Program-made: the position numbers and the translations under genes
The notes under the pieces: generated by a model
What the model was told of the DNA's origin: nothing
Seen by the model: the letters and a program-made list of their open reading frames with translations, nothing else
Databases searched by the model: none
Part shown: piece after piece, positions 23,966-34,956 of the stretch
Numbering within the stretch: position 1 is the first letter of the stretch
Layout of the letters: every line of letters begins with the position of its first letter
Source: Micropterix aruncella
Taxonomy: Eukaryota > Arthropoda > Insecta > Lepidoptera > Micropterigidae
Assembly: GCA_944548615.1 (NCBI GenBank)
Contig: OX155963.1
Coordinates: forward strand, 19,958,261 to 20,022,260
Length of the DNA: 64,000 nucleotides
Direction: 5' to 3'

Positions 23966-24290
23966 TTATCTATACTAATATTATAAAGAGGTAAAGTTTG
24001 TGAGTTTGTGAGGTTGTAGGGAGTAATCTCTGGATCTACTGAACCGATTTAAAAAATTATTTTACCAATAGCAAGCCACGTTATTTGTGAGTGTCATAGG
24101 CTATATAATCGGAAAATGGAAAGACTTTTTCGTGGTAGTCGGATTTGCAAAGTAAGTCGGAGAAAAAACGGTCGAATGAAAACGTTTCTTACGAACGCTG
24201 CCTTAACGATGAGAAATATATGATTGAGTTCTAGAGAAACGTTGTAGAGCTTGATAATGCCTTAACCAAGACGTGTATTTGGACTACAGA
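23966..24290 (+). mobile_element. Family C element, 5' part
   Basis: It starts ATACTAATATTATAAAGAGG and GTTTGTGAGGTTGTAGGGAG, continues AGACTTTTTCGTGGTAGTCGG and ends after AACGCTGCCTTAACGATGAG. It matches the minus copy at 11695-12545. The second half of that copy is missing here. Confidence 0.65.
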
Positions 24291-24539
24291 TACCTCTGTT
24301 AGATTATATTTTACCCTATAGGCCGTAATAAAAGAAATAGACAAGGCACCATAGCTCGAAATTTATCCCGCCAAATATCATCAGATGCCAACCTGTGCTG
24401 GCAGGGCTGAAGGAGTGGAAAAACCGAGGAAAAGAAGCTTGACAAAAAGACGATCGCAAACTGATCCGCTGAGATAATTTATTTAAGTACATTCTATGAC
24501 TATAGCACCATTAGTAAATCCGATTTCCCCAGGCATATC

Positions 24540-24900
24540 AGAGAGAAACTACGCCAAATGACAAAATCTTTTATTTTACTGATAATTTACTACGCTCAAG
24601 TAGCTTACCTACTAGATGCGAATGAGAAGCTACCTAATATACTGGAAAGGATTTAGAACGCGTGTATTCGATTTGTTTAATACTCGAAGAAGATTGATCA
24701 CATATTGACCTTTCGTAGGCAAATGGTTTGGCTCCCCCATTAGACAATGTCGGGATTTTCACCTACTCACGCTACTCTTTCGTGCACTTCATTCAAACAT
24801 GCGTTCTTATTTGTATAATCATGCGTTCTTATTTGTATAATCTCTTCTCTACCATTTCCTCCCATGGCTTTCCATAACGCCATCAGGAAAATCTATTACT
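24540..24900 (+). pseudogene. Degenerate non-LTR RT fragment (Jockey/CR1-like)
   Basis: From about 24587 one frame reads YYAQVAYLLDANEK, then LPNILERI, a stop (TAG at 24653, probably from a glutamine codon), NACIRFV, a stop, KKIDHILTFRRQMVWLPH. The order L..LQR.QN.CIRFI..... .DHI....R.L.WLPI is typical of the region after the RT core in Jockey/CR1-type LINEs. There are at least three in-frame stops and no catalytic box in the window. It is a dead 3' fragment and unrelated in sequence to the RTE-like fragments. Confidence 0.75.
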
Positions 24901-25011
24901 GGATATACGTCAGCATTCTTCAACTTTTATGTCAGAGCAGGCGGCCCGAATATGAAACCCTTTGCCTTTGCCACTGAGACAAGTTGCGGGGATAAAAAAA
25001 TGTATAAATCT

Positions 25012-25024
25012 CCCCCCCCCCCCC
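25012..25024 (+). repeat. C13 homopolymer
   Basis: Thirteen consecutive C; the length is uncertain. Confidence 0.85.
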
Positions 25025-25117
25025 ACATTCGTATCCGTATCCTAGCTTATCCTTATATCCAATTCCGCCCTTCGATATTGGGTTGACATATGTGTGAAAA
25101 AGGAGTGTAATTTGTTC

Positions 25118-25385
25118 AGGGTTCATCTATGTATGTTTTCCGTTTCTTTATTCCACCATAATTTCGAAACACTTGAACCGATTTAGAAGTATGTGGTATT
25201 GTAAGAATCGTTATGTCATCCCGAGACTGAGTCCGAGAATCATTATGACATAGGGTACCTTAACTGTCCAAATATCAAGTAGATAATTGTCTAAATGTCC
25301 AAATGTCCAAATGAAAGGTCTAATTGAGTAGGTACATTCCGAAAATTATATATGTACTCGTATATATTTATATGGTTAAATACAA
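25118..25385 (+). mobile_element. Interspersed repeat family J, plus copy
   Basis: TTTCTTTATTCCACCATAA, TTGAACCGATTTAGA, TGTCATCCC, GGTACCTTA, GTCCAAATGTCCAAATG and ATTCCGAAAATTATATATGT. It matches the reverse complement of 54495-54775. It has a short internal TGTCCAAA repeat and no ORF. Confidence 0.65.
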
Positions 25386-25615
25386 AAATACCGATAATTC
25401 ATGAAAAATACCGTAATAAAAATAATTATAAATACAATACGTCACTTTCTGTAATAGCAGTCGTGTTTTTTATTCTTTTCCATATATTTACTTGTTTGCA
25501 TTATTATGTTTATTATGTAATTGTGTTCATTTATTATGACTACTACTTACAAAAATCACAATTGTTATATATTAATTTGCCTACGTAAAAAAATGTCACA
25601 ATAACCCTGGCGGTA

Positions 25616-25705
25616 TGGTCGTAAGATATCCACTTGGCACTAGGCCTACCATGTTGTACTCCATTGTGTGTGCAATAAAGTTGTTCAAACAAACAAACAA
25701 ATCTA
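25616..25705 (+). mobile_element. Retroposon 3' end with (CAAA)n tail
   Basis: TGTACTCCATTGTGTGTGCA is followed by AATAAAG and, 12 bases on, CAAACAAACAAACAAA. A poly(A) signal followed by a short A-rich repeat tail is typical of LINE/SINE 3' ends. The 5' extent is not known. Confidence 0.55.
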
Positions 25706-26376
25706 ATTTTACTGCCCAACAATGGACCTATTTTGCATTCAGCATCTCGTTTATTCACGGAAATTGTGAATAGAAAGCGTATTACTGTAGTAATCCGCGT
25801 CGGTGGATCTCCGGACATTGCTGAAATTGTTTGGGCCATTCGCGAAAGTTACCGGGGCAGTCGAAAGGAAACTTCTTTTATTAAACGTAAGGCATGGGGC
25901 CAAGTGGCGCAAATAGAGTCGAAAGTGAAAAGTGAACGACTCTCCAGCAGCGATAGCACACGGGAGGAATAGTCGCAAGGATTGGCTCGAAAGCTAAGCA
26001 GGATTTCCTATTCGAACTTTATTATTTCTCATTCATTCTAAGAACAAAGCTTATACTCCTTGAAAAGCCGGAAATACGAAAATGAAATATAGAAAAAAAC
26101 TTCAAATGCATAAAGACAGGGGGGAAAATGAGGATTGTCATTTTTTGGGTGAATTTAGTTAATGATAACACTTATACCATCGAATTATCTATTTGGACAT
26201 GAAAGAAACGGGCACCGTCATAAAGATAAAGAGGTTTGAAATTGAAATGTGACTTTTCTCTTTTATGACCAGTTTTTGTGACATTCCCCTTTCTTCCTGT
26301 AAAAAAATCTTTGGTCAGATTTTGTTTCTCGCATATTTTTAAACGAATGTTTTACATTTCCATTTTTGTGTATTTA
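25706..26376. other. Apparently single-copy DNA
   Basis: An open frame at 25733-25972 (79 codons) and an overlapping minus frame exist, with ordinary composition. Neither shows a family motif. They may be chance frames in host DNA. Confidence 0.3.
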
Positions 26377-26629
26377 TTAACCCGTCGGACGCCAACAATG
26401 CCTATAGGCTTATTGCGTCGTTTGACAGATCTGATCGTAACCGTTTCGGCCAGCCTTCATATATATATATAATATAAATATATAATATACATGACTAATA
26501 AGATTAATCACTAGGTAACAAGAGGGAATTCATGAAAAAACGATATTCTTAGTATTTATTCACAAAATCGACCGAAAAGTTGCGTGGCATTTTTTTTTTG
26601 CGCGCCAAGGCTGGCTTTCCACCGGTTAA
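26377..26629 (-). mobile_element. piggyBac-like MITE (copy 1)
   Basis: It is bordered by TTAA at 26377-26380 and 26626-26629. The termini are CCCGTCGGACGCC and GGCTTTCCACCGG (inverse CCGGTGGAAAGCC). Internally CGTTTCGGCCAGCC, an AT-rich block and GACTAATAAGATTAATCACTAGG match the reverse complement of 28712-28947. TTAA borders and CC..GG ends suggest piggyBac-type mobilisation; no transposase is present. Confidence 0.7.
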
Positions 26630-28636
26630 TAAAGATATTACCCATCACTTGGATTTTTATTAAAAAGCTATATGACACTGATTTCAAATTATGACCCATC
26701 AAATCTTTAAATGCGATTAGCTCACAAATGTTTTCTTGACAAACCTCCTTTTTCTCTTTGGTCTTCTTATTGGTACATTGCACCCAATGTACAATAAACT
26801 AGAGGAACGTTTTAAAATATTAGATAGTATTGGTAGTTTTAAAACTATAATTAATGAATGGCTATTGGAGTTAGGGCGCTCTATAACAAAGAAAGAACTG
26901 TCGATTGTGGTTTAATTTGTTCAAATATTCTATTTATGAAAGATGTTATCTGTTGTTATTATTATTATTTTATTACTATCATTATTAGATTAATCTTTAA
27001 TATGCTTTAAATATATTGCGTATCTTTCAAATAAACTATACTTAATAGTACTCAATGACTAATCTCTAGTAATAAACTTCTACTGTTTTGCTCGCAATTT
27101 TGAATAAGTCGTAAATCGCACATCGAGGTACATGCGAAAGCCTGTGTAACGTGTCTCGTGTTGCATCGGATTATGATGAATCATTTGTGGCTTTATTTAA
27201 ATAGAAAGTATTTTTTTCCTGGTTCCTTTCCATTTTCCTTCTTTTATGCTGCAAAATGATATATTTTAAAAAATAAACGTTAAATGAAAAAAAATCAATT
27301 TGAAGGAACTTTGTAGTTGTAGTTGTATTTGGACTAGCAAAAGAAGCACTTTGATATAATAGAAGATACGTTTTACAACGTGAACAGCCACACGTCTGAG
27401 GGGCCAAGTTATTATTCAAGTTATAGGAATCCCGAGCAACGATGAGTGAGATTCCGCTAGTCATTTTTAATTTTAATTCTCTCAATCCAAATATCGCACC
27501 AGAGACCCATTCGGGTTACGCTCAAAGGCCGAATGGTCCAGGACAATCCAGCCAGATCTATCACTCCGAGCTATGTTTTAAGAGTTACTTAACCGTGCAG
27601 CGGCTATTTTATTCCTAAACGGCACTAGGGCGCACTGCCGTCTTTAAAGCGTCATTATGTAACTTTCTCCGAGATGACTTCGACGTTATTAAGGGGACGG
27701 AACGGGGAAACATTTACTCACTGTGAAATCGTGAATACAAGGCAAAAGAAGCTTTCAATTCTGACTCCGGCGAAAGGACGCTGAGTTGATATACAGCAGG
27801 TCGAGTATTTTCATGTGACGAGCTTTGTATATCGTTCGTTAACGTGTCCGGGCCATGTTAGGACCCGTCTCTCCAAAAGTATGCGGCCTGGGTGGCCTTG
27901 CTGTTTGCCTTTGTAGGTCGAGTGTGTGATGGGGGTTGACAGCTGCGACCAGGATCGGAGGTGGTATTCATCCTGCAGCGTTCCACAGTTGCATATTGGG
28001 TTCTCTGTGTAGTTTTATGTATGATATAAGTATGGGAGTAACGTAGACATTCGTTGGGGATAGGCACTTATCCCAATCCCCATAACCAATTTTTATGTTA
28101 TTTCTCCAAAAAAAAGCAATGGTGATATAGTCTGTTTCTAATTATTTATGTTTCTTTGATCTATGTGTATCAAGGAAAAGTCAAGTCAAGGGCGACAGGT
28201 CGATCAAATACCATTTCTACCGACCATTTGGCTACGCGATACCGGGGGTGAAATCGTGGTCCGGCGACGTCGCTGGCGACGCAGACTACCTCTGGATTCG
28301 CCAGATAGCGTCGCCAGATGCGTAGCCAGTGGCTAATCACACAGTCAGTTCGTTTACTTCTTTTCCAAGAATGAAAGTGGACGAGATCGCACTTATTCAT
28401 TATGTACGTCACATAAAGATTAAATAGAAGCAACTTAAGAAACCGTGGGTCCGTCCTTTCATATCAGATCGAAGCCGAAGTGGTGTTTTTTTCTAAACTG
28501 TATAAAGATTTAAGAAATATTCCGCAACATTTTTCAACTTCGCGCGAATGTCAATAGCATCTTTTGATGAATTATTGAATGAATGCAGAAATGATTTAAT
28601 TAAACAAGACACAATATTAAGACATCCATAAGTCCA
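26630..28636. other. Long stretch without recognised features
   Basis: 27600-28070 and 28180-28440 are GC-richer and lack other copies here. CGACGTCGCTGGCGACG near 28266 and CGTCGCCAGA near 28309 form short inverted repeats. Frames of 60-100 codons have no domains. This is the longest candidate block of host sequence. Confidence 0.3.
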
Positions 28637-28714
28637 GAAGAAAAACTATTTGTGACATTAAGGTAAGTAATCAGTTTAATAACGAAAAGAAGACATGTAT
28701 TTATGTGATGCTTA
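28637..28714 (+). repeat. Direct repeat X1 (about 78 bp), left of piggyBac-like MITE
   Basis: AGAAAAACTATTTGTGACAT ... ACATGTATTTATGTGATGCT is repeated at 28948-29025 with a handful of changes. It ends at the TTAA of the element. Confidence 0.85.
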
Positions 28715-28947
28715 ACCTTTCGGAATCCAGCCTTCTCGCGCAAAATCGGTGCCGCACATTTCTGGTCGATTTTTTTAATATGAATACTAACAATATAAAT
28801 TATATCATGTCACCTAATAATTAATCTTGTTAGTCATGTGTGTCATATATTTATATAATATATATATGGAGGCCGGCCGAAATGGCTACACACAGATCTT
28901 CTAACCACCGCAACCCCCGATTGGCGTTTTGGCCTCCCGGGGGTTAA
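28712..28947 (+). mobile_element. piggyBac-like MITE (copy 2)
   Basis: TTAA lies at 28712-28715 and 28944-28947. The ends are CCTTTCGGAATCC and GGCCTCCCGGGGG. Internal AAATCGGTGCCGCACATTTC, TTAATCTTGTTAGTCATG and GGCCGGCCGAAATGGCTAC have inverse counterparts in copy 1. Length is 228 bp without TTAA. No coding capacity. Confidence 0.75.
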
Positions 28948-29025
28948 AGAAAAATATTTGTGACATTAAGGTAACTAATCAGTTAATTAACGAAAAATAA
29001 GACATGTATTTATATGATGCTTATC
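28948..29025 (+). repeat. Direct repeat X2, right of piggyBac-like MITE
   Basis: AGAAAAATATTTGTGACATT ... ACATGTATTTATATGATGCT. It begins directly after the right TTAA, so X1 and X2 abut both element borders. Confidence 0.85.
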
Positions 29026-29364
29026 AATAATCATATATGTCTAAAATGGACAATTCTTCAGAAACGTTTGATGTATTTCTACGATAAATCTCTCCGTATC
29101 GAAACACATGTTTTTACACAAAAAAAACACAATTGTAAAATTGAGCGAGCGTCCCAAATGGCGTCCGGTTGGCTACCGAGTGAGTGAGGTATGGCTTGCA
29201 CGTGTAGATTTTATTGGCATCGTCGCCACCGCACCAGTGCCCAATCTCCAAACAGCGAGCCACCCATCCTGGTCACGCATCTAAATTGGAGACGTTGCCA
29301 AACCGTCGCCAAGTATTAGCAGCCATACAATACAGTATGAATAGTTTGGATACGTCTAGACATC
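29026..29364. other. Unassigned
   Basis: No recognised gene or repeat; GC-richer at 29140-29300. Confidence 0.3.
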
Positions 29365-29640
29365 GTATCACCGCCACGTAAGGGAGAGGACCGTGCAATC
29401 GACCTCGAATGTAACCAGCCCGGGAGGTCGGTGAAATCTGGCCATAACTGGTAGCGCGGGCGCTTCATCTGCCCGCTGGGTTACCTACCCGGTGCCGAGC
29501 GGTAAGGTTTGGTCTCTCGCGGGCTAGTTTTCGGAGCTAGATAGTGGATTGTCATTGGCTAAGTCTTCTACGCTCATCTCACGGCTGAAAGAACGATCAA
29601 ATATCGTCATACCTGGGGTGACCGCCCTACTGTATATGCC
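29365..29640 (+). mobile_element. Family A retroposon, 5'-truncated
   Basis: GTAAGGGAGAGGACCGTGCA, CGACCTCGAATGTAACCAGC, CCCGCTGGGTTACCTACCCGG, AAGTCTTCTACGCTCATCTC, GAACGATCAAATATCGTCAT and CCTGGGGTGACCGCCCTACTG. It is the same subfamily as 17935-18600. The CGGGTTTCGCCCGTT segment near the 3' end is deleted in this copy. Confidence 0.75.
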
Positions 29641-30366
29641 AATGAATGAAGCACAGCATTGGCATTCAGGTGACCGCCCGCTAGGACAGGTCTACCTCCA
29701 AATTCACAACGTACCCCGAGCGCCGATTCACTAGCCTGCCTCGTCAGCGTTTGAAAAGATCCATCGTGCCTTTTCTTGCGCCACCATACAATTTGCGCAA
29801 ATAAAATTTGTATTCGCTCGCAATGCGGGCCCGAATCGAATTTCCCCGTCGCGATATAGACCCCCACTTCCCTAATCCGCGAGACAAAGGGCAAAAAATA
29901 TAATTAAATTTAGAGGCGTAAGGCGACAAATTTATGGGGAGAACGGGCCGTTCGAAGGCTGGCGAAGTTTTATGCGTTCATAAGTCAGCGTCTAGGAAGT
30001 GTGGCAGACGCAAATAAGAGCGAACAGGTATAGAAGGGGGAAAGGAGGGGGGGTGGGGTTGAAACCCGACTTAAATTATTGTAAGGCATATCTGCACGCC
30101 GCCAGAATACAGAGGCAATAACGCCGGCGTAGCTATTTCGAAGATAGATGGCCATTCGAAATGTTATATTTCAGGTGTAAGTTATATTCGAAATGTTATA
30201 TTTCAATGTCGTAGAATACTACAGGCAGTTCTTATGTTTCATAAATTCTTTTTTTTTTACTTACAACGGTTTGCAAAATTTTAATTGATTTTTATCGGAT
30301 TCCGGAGCTCGGCTAGCAGCGATGGGTGACATTCAGATAATATCCATAAATATGATTGTTAGCGCA
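29641..30366. other. Apparently single-copy DNA with a purine-rich patch
   Basis: 30030-30058 is almost pure purine (GGGGGAAAGGAGGGGGGGTGGGG). Otherwise there is no copy elsewhere and no recognised ORF. CAGCGATGGGTGACATTCAG near 30318 resembles the element end near 52500. Confidence 0.35.
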
Positions 30367-30854
30367 GATTTACATTGAGCCAGTTACAGGTGTCAGTGCT
30401 GGCGCCGAGAACTGACTCCACACTGTCAACATACAGTCAATCAATCGTAATTATTTCTTTAGGGCGTACGCGTTATTAAAGTCAGTGGGGGAAAATGCGT
30501 CATAATCGCAGGTTAAAATTTTCCAAACGACGCGACACCCCCCTTCAATGCAGTGCCAGCGACTGACCTACAAATGACTTCAGCGTTAAGACAAGGTCAG
30601 TATCGCTGACGCGCGGGGTGGGGGGGGGGGGCAGACTGAAAGCTGATTTAAATATGTCCGTTATATATTATGAAGTCAGCCAGCTCCTGACAATGCAAAT
30701 CTGCACTGATTTCAAAATATATAGCAGGAATATTGAAGTCAGCCCTGACGCTACAACGCTGTACTGATTTGAAATCAATTTACACTATGGCAGAACAGGG
30801 TCAGAACTGACTTGTTCTGAGTTTGAAGTCAGTAACTCACTTTAAGGTGTAAAT
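30367..30854. mobile_element. Family K MITE, long copy with repeated TCAGT motifs
   Basis: The left end GATTTACATTGAGCCAGTTAC and the right end GTCAGTAACTCACTTTAAGG..GTAAAT are inverse. The body contains at least eight GTCAG/CTGAC half sites and a G11 run near 30621. It is related to 656-880. Confidence 0.6.
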
Positions 30855-31276
30855 ATTGAGAAATTATCATTTTGATCAACTTTTAGGGATAGATACCTAT
30901 CCCTACGTGTGCCGTCGACGACAACGGGGCGCCACGGCAAAATTGCCGCACCGTCCCGCTGACTTCGACGTCGTTTGCCCGAAACCGCAGCTTTCAGGAT
31001 CCTTTAAGTAAAGCTGAGCTTCCTGATGCAAAATGCCCGCTTAAGAAACCGTTAAAAGGTGAATGATCCGTGGCCGCAAATGAGCCAATCCGCTCGGCGA
31101 AGTTTTCCGGACTCTCGGAGGCCACTTCCCGCGGGAGCCGTAAGTCAGAAAGTTTCCTCGCCCCAAGAGGGTCGCCAGAACAACGCCGACCCTCCAATTT
31201 GGAGCTCTTCGCCCGTTTCTTAGCTTTTTGTTATGAAAACGGCGCACGTGCTGCTACGGTACGACCAAAAGTCTCA
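30855..31276. other. GC-rich, apparently single-copy DNA
   Basis: This stretch is GC-richer than its surroundings and open in several frames on both strands. No motif was recognised and no copy is found in the window. It may be host. Confidence 0.3.
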
Positions 31277-31346
31277 GACACACAACTGGGGCAAATTAAT
31301 TTATTTATTAAGATTAATTAAACAATAACAAATACATTAATTATTA
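31277..31346 (+). repeat. Direct repeat Y1 (about 70 bp)
   Basis: CACAACTGGGGCAAATTAAT through ACATTAATTATTA recurs at 31951-32020 with about 85% identity. A family D copy lies between the two, but about 100 bp separates Y1 from it. Confidence 0.75.
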
Positions 31347-31449
31347 ATAATATTTTTACATAGTTTCTTAATAGAGCATGATATCCTATGGGTACTCCGC
31401 ATGCTAAAACTAATGCCTATATGCCGTTTAACCATTGATTATATATGGT

Positions 31450-31915
31450 AGGTACTAGTGGTATTACCCGGCGTCGCTCGTGTTAAATCCGTGATCAAAT
31501 ACCTATGTATACCAATTTTCCTGGCGATCGGTTCTGCGGTATAGAAGTTGATGTGCTGCAGCGCTATCTGGTGGCGAGTTACAATAAAGTTAATAGCGCG
31601 GAAATAGTATGCGTTCTCAAATGTCTATGTCAAATGTCTCAAATGTGGATACCAATTTTCATGGTGATCGGTCGGTCGGTATAGAAATTGATAAGCTGCA
31701 GCGCCATCTAGTGGTAAGCTACATCAAAGTGGATAGCGCGAAAATATTATCCGTGCACAAATACCTATGTATACCTATTTTCATGGCGGTAAGTTCAACG
31801 ATATAAAAGTTGATGCGCTGCAGCGCCACCTAGTGGCGAGGTACAACAAAGCGGATATCATAAAAACTTTCGCCATGAAAAAATACATATATGTGCCAAC
31901 TTTCATTTTGAGTAT
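31450..31915 (-). mobile_element. Family D element, minus copy
   Basis: It begins ACTAGTGGTATTACCCGGCG and CTCGTGTTA (the inverse of the plus copy's end) and contains three tandem sub-repeats anchored by the inverse anchor near 31525, 31667 and 31789. It is shorter than the six-unit copy at 22120-22865, so unit number varies between copies. Confidence 0.75.
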
Positions 31916-31950
31916 TTCATGAAATATGGGGTATTTCATGAAATGAAACT

Positions 31951-32020
31951 CACAACTGGGGAAAATTAATTTATTTATTTAGAATAATTAAACAAAACTA
32001 AACAAACACATTAATGATTA
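31951..32020 (+). repeat. Direct repeat Y2
   Basis: CACAACTGGGGAAAATTAAT through ACATTAATGATTA. It is the partner of 31277-31346. Confidence 0.75.
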
Positions 32021-32629
32021 GGGGAGACCTAGGAGAGTTGAAACGGAGGTAAGTTGAAATAATGCAAATTAATCGATATCTGAGGTCGTTGGCAACGTGG
32101 TCGTTGGCAACGAGACATTTTATCGTTTCTTCACACTGAAAACTGAAAACACTGTTAGTTTTATTCAGACACCAGTTGAAGATATAATACCATAATACGC
32201 TACATTAGTAGACAGGAAGAGGCATATGGCGCCCGAGAACAGAAAAATGGAATGTCGGAAGGCAGCCAGCGCGATGGCTCGACGACCTACTTCGAAATGC
32301 TGATCCACAGTTGATGAGATAGTACACAACTTGGAAAGATACTATAGTTATTTATTATTGAAACTATACTACAAGTGCTGCATGTCCGAGCGCTAGGCGA
32401 CGAGCGCCCTGAAGTCGACGGCCAATGGCTAGTTTTCAATAAATTACGGCCCGTATTCAAAAACATCGAACAACATAATACCATAATACCTACCTACACA
32501 AATACCAAAAACTTACCGACGTCGATATGCTGAAAAAATATGCGACCAGCAACTAACCTGAAAAAAAAGAAAATATATTTTAAAAAATCAGTAAAAACAT
32601 ACATAGGTACGTAAACTGAGAAAATATAA
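32021..32629. other. Unassigned
   Basis: GTCGTTGGCAACGTGGTCGTTGGCAACG near 32086 is a short tandem duplication. No gene is recognised. Confidence 0.35.
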
Positions 32630-32735
32630 CGCTGTAATACACGGAAATACACATGTTTTATAAGGGATTACGTATATAACATGTACTGTGGTCCGTACAT
32701 ATCAACATGACGCGTAACGGTGAAGTTACCATGTC
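32630..32735 (+). mobile_element. Interspersed repeat family B, plus copy
   Basis: GTAATACACGGAAATACACA, GGGATTACGTATATAACATG, ACTGTGGTCC and CATGACGCGTAACGGTGAAG. It matches the reverse complement of 11095-11235. The following 200 bp has a similar ACGTAA/GTTAC-rich texture and may belong to it. Confidence 0.6.
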
Positions 32736-33282
32736 ACGGGTATAGTAATTACACCGCACATTCATTACGGCGCACAACGAAATCTTGTTTTTACCATGAA
32801 AGCATGTTATTACATACGTAAAGTTATAGTCAGTTACAAGAATTACGTTGAAGCTACAGTATACCGTTGTTTTCGTGTTACCCGTACGGAGCATGGTGTA
32901 ACATATAATCGAGTAATGGAGTTTCAACAAAATTCCTTGCAATGCAACAAACTTACGATTGAAACGTCATTATTCTGTATAAAACCGTATTAACTAAACG
33001 ACATTGTAGGAAGAAATTCAATATTCTCTCAGTGTACAAAAATCTTTAGACTTATGTCAGTTATTATATCTGTAAATGGGACTAAAGAATAAACCACTGC
33101 TTCGATTTCGCTGAAAATTGGCTTACTGCATTTTTAGACGGCCGACGTGTTCAGACTATTTTTATTTAAGGTTAATTGAATAGCAGATTGTGAAAAAAAT
33201 ATAGGTAACATTCTTTTACAGCAGACAAATAGAACTGTATGTTTAAGGGCTATGTATTACAATTCGATACAAATTCTAATAT
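32736..33282. other. Unassigned
   Basis: Frames near 32796-32993 and on the opposite strand are open but carry no domain. Confidence 0.3.
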
Positions 33283-33427
33283 TTATTTATTTATTTATTT
33301 ATTTGTTTAAGAATTAATTACTATGAAACAGTGATTAGCTTATAAAAATAACAGGAACCGAATGGCAAAACCTTAACCTTTTGCTTATTTGTTTCTGTCA
33401 CCCAACTGGGACTAGCCCGTTCGATTT
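33283..33427 (-). mobile_element. Retroposon 3' end, family L, (AAAT)n tail
   Basis: TTTATTTATTTATTTATTTG is the inverse of an (AAAT)n tail. AAAATAACAGGAACCGAATG, GCAAAACCTTAACCTTTTGC and GTCACCCAACTGGGACTAGC match 61115-61255 at over 90%. GTCACCCAACTGGGAC may form a small stem. Confidence 0.7.
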
Positions 33428-33950
33428 TAGAGCAGCATTTCTCAAAGTGTGGGTTGCGATCCGAACTAAGGAATTAAGGAGGGGGGAGGAAGGGTGGAGG
33501 AGGGGGGAGCGGGGGTCTGTAATAAAAATCTTTTTAAGGTTAAATTGAAAACATAAAGTTTATCCGTCTAAAATAAACCAATCAGAGGGGGGAGATGGGG
33601 TTTGTCGCCCCTGTCCCCGCGGCAATACGTATGCTAAATCAGTGGGTTGCTGTAGGTTTTTTATAAGACTGGTACCCCTGTTTTATAAAGTATGAAATAA
33701 GGTAAGTATAATGTGCCGAGTTTAGTTACTGTATTCATAATATTCATATTCATTTTATTAGTATACTGGTATACAAGTCAGATACAGATTAGCAAACATT
33801 CATACATATTAGCAAACATTTTTTTTTATCGTAAAGAAAAGATAAAATAAACAAAACAAAACGAAGGAAAAAACACAAGAATAATGTAAAAAGAAGAAAT
33901 ACAAGACAAAATGCAAAGAGATCATTAAATATTTTTGCCACTAAAGCATT
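33428..33950. other. Unassigned with G-rich patch
   Basis: 33478-33515 is a run of GGGGGGAGGAAGGG type. There is no ORF. The right part probably belongs to the 3' UTR of the minus-strand LINE that follows. Confidence 0.35.
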
Positions 33951-34330
33951 TTAGACTTCACTCGAGTAATATTCCTCCAGTGAGTAAAACGCCTTATCTG
34001 TAAGGTATCTCTTAAGGCGTCTCTTAAACACGTCAAGAGATTGCGCCTGCCTAATGTACTCGCTGAGTTTGTTGTAAACCGCTGGGCCGGCGATATAGGC
34101 TAGCCTTTCCGACTTGGATATGCATGACTTACCGAACGTAGCATGCTACGGGATCTTGTTGGATACTGATGATGCACACCATTTACTTCAAAATCGGCTA
34201 GATTTCTGCGAACGAACAGCGCTACTTCCATTATATAAATGGTAATTGTAGATCGTATGAAGATATAGTTATTATGAAACTGGAATTTAAAACATGACTC
34301 AGTGCCAAGCAACATAGTCGATAGTAGTTA
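33951..34330 (-). pseudogene. Non-LTR retrotransposon RT C-terminus
   Basis: On the minus strand, from about 34245, a frame reads EVALFVRRNLADFEVNGVHH, YPTRSRSMLRS and PSRKG. After a one-base frameshift near 34115 it continues AYIAGPAVYNKLSEYIRQ, SLDVFKRRLKRYLTDKAFYS and LEEYYSSEV, with the stop TTA at 33951-33953. YNTR..., G..IYNKLP and FK..LK.YL..K.FYS are the usual last landmarks of Jockey-type LINE RTs. The rest of the ORF is missing, so the insertion is 5'-truncated. The frameshift shows it is dead; the run after it is well preserved. Confidence 0.85.
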
Positions 34331-34940
34331 CAATTATCACTTCTCGTTTCTTCTATTGTACAGGTTATATAATATGAAATGCTTGCCTGCTGGAGCTCAC
34401 CGAGCGGTAATCAGGTGGAATCGCCGTGGGCGTTTGTATGGGCAAACCGACGAAGCGGTCATTGTATGCGACCACCGTTCCCGTCCTCAAATAATGCAAT
34501 CGCTTTCAGTCAAGCCTGCCAAAGGGAACGTTCAAATGGCAGGCGGACGTAATGGACGTGCCTTCTATTTCAGTCGACGCTGGGGAAATATCACTGTTTG
34601 TTAGATACTGACTGAATTAAAAATACTTGACTCAGACTGGACACTCAAAAACTTATCGTGATGGGTCTGATAATATTCTAAGCGATCAATTTTAAACAAT
34701 TTTAGACTATTTACATTTTTCTCGCAGGACCTAAAATATTTATGGGCTAATATTTGCAAGTGACTGTTTCACCACTCTAGTGGAAACAAACCATAAAGCG
34801 ATGACGACGAATGATGACATAACCGGACGGGGCAGACGTTTCAATGCGGCAGCGGCAGATGCATGACGATGGAGCGGTAACGCAGTGCAATGTTAACGAA
34901 ATAAAAACCTACCCCGCAAACACAACTCAATTAACTCAAC
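34331..34940. other. Apparently single-copy DNA
   Basis: A 100-codon frame at 34302-34604 contains ordinary codons but no recognised motif. The matching stretch is not repeated in the window. Status as a gene is unproven. Confidence 0.3.
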
Positions 34941-34956
34941 AGTCAGTTTGGTGGGA

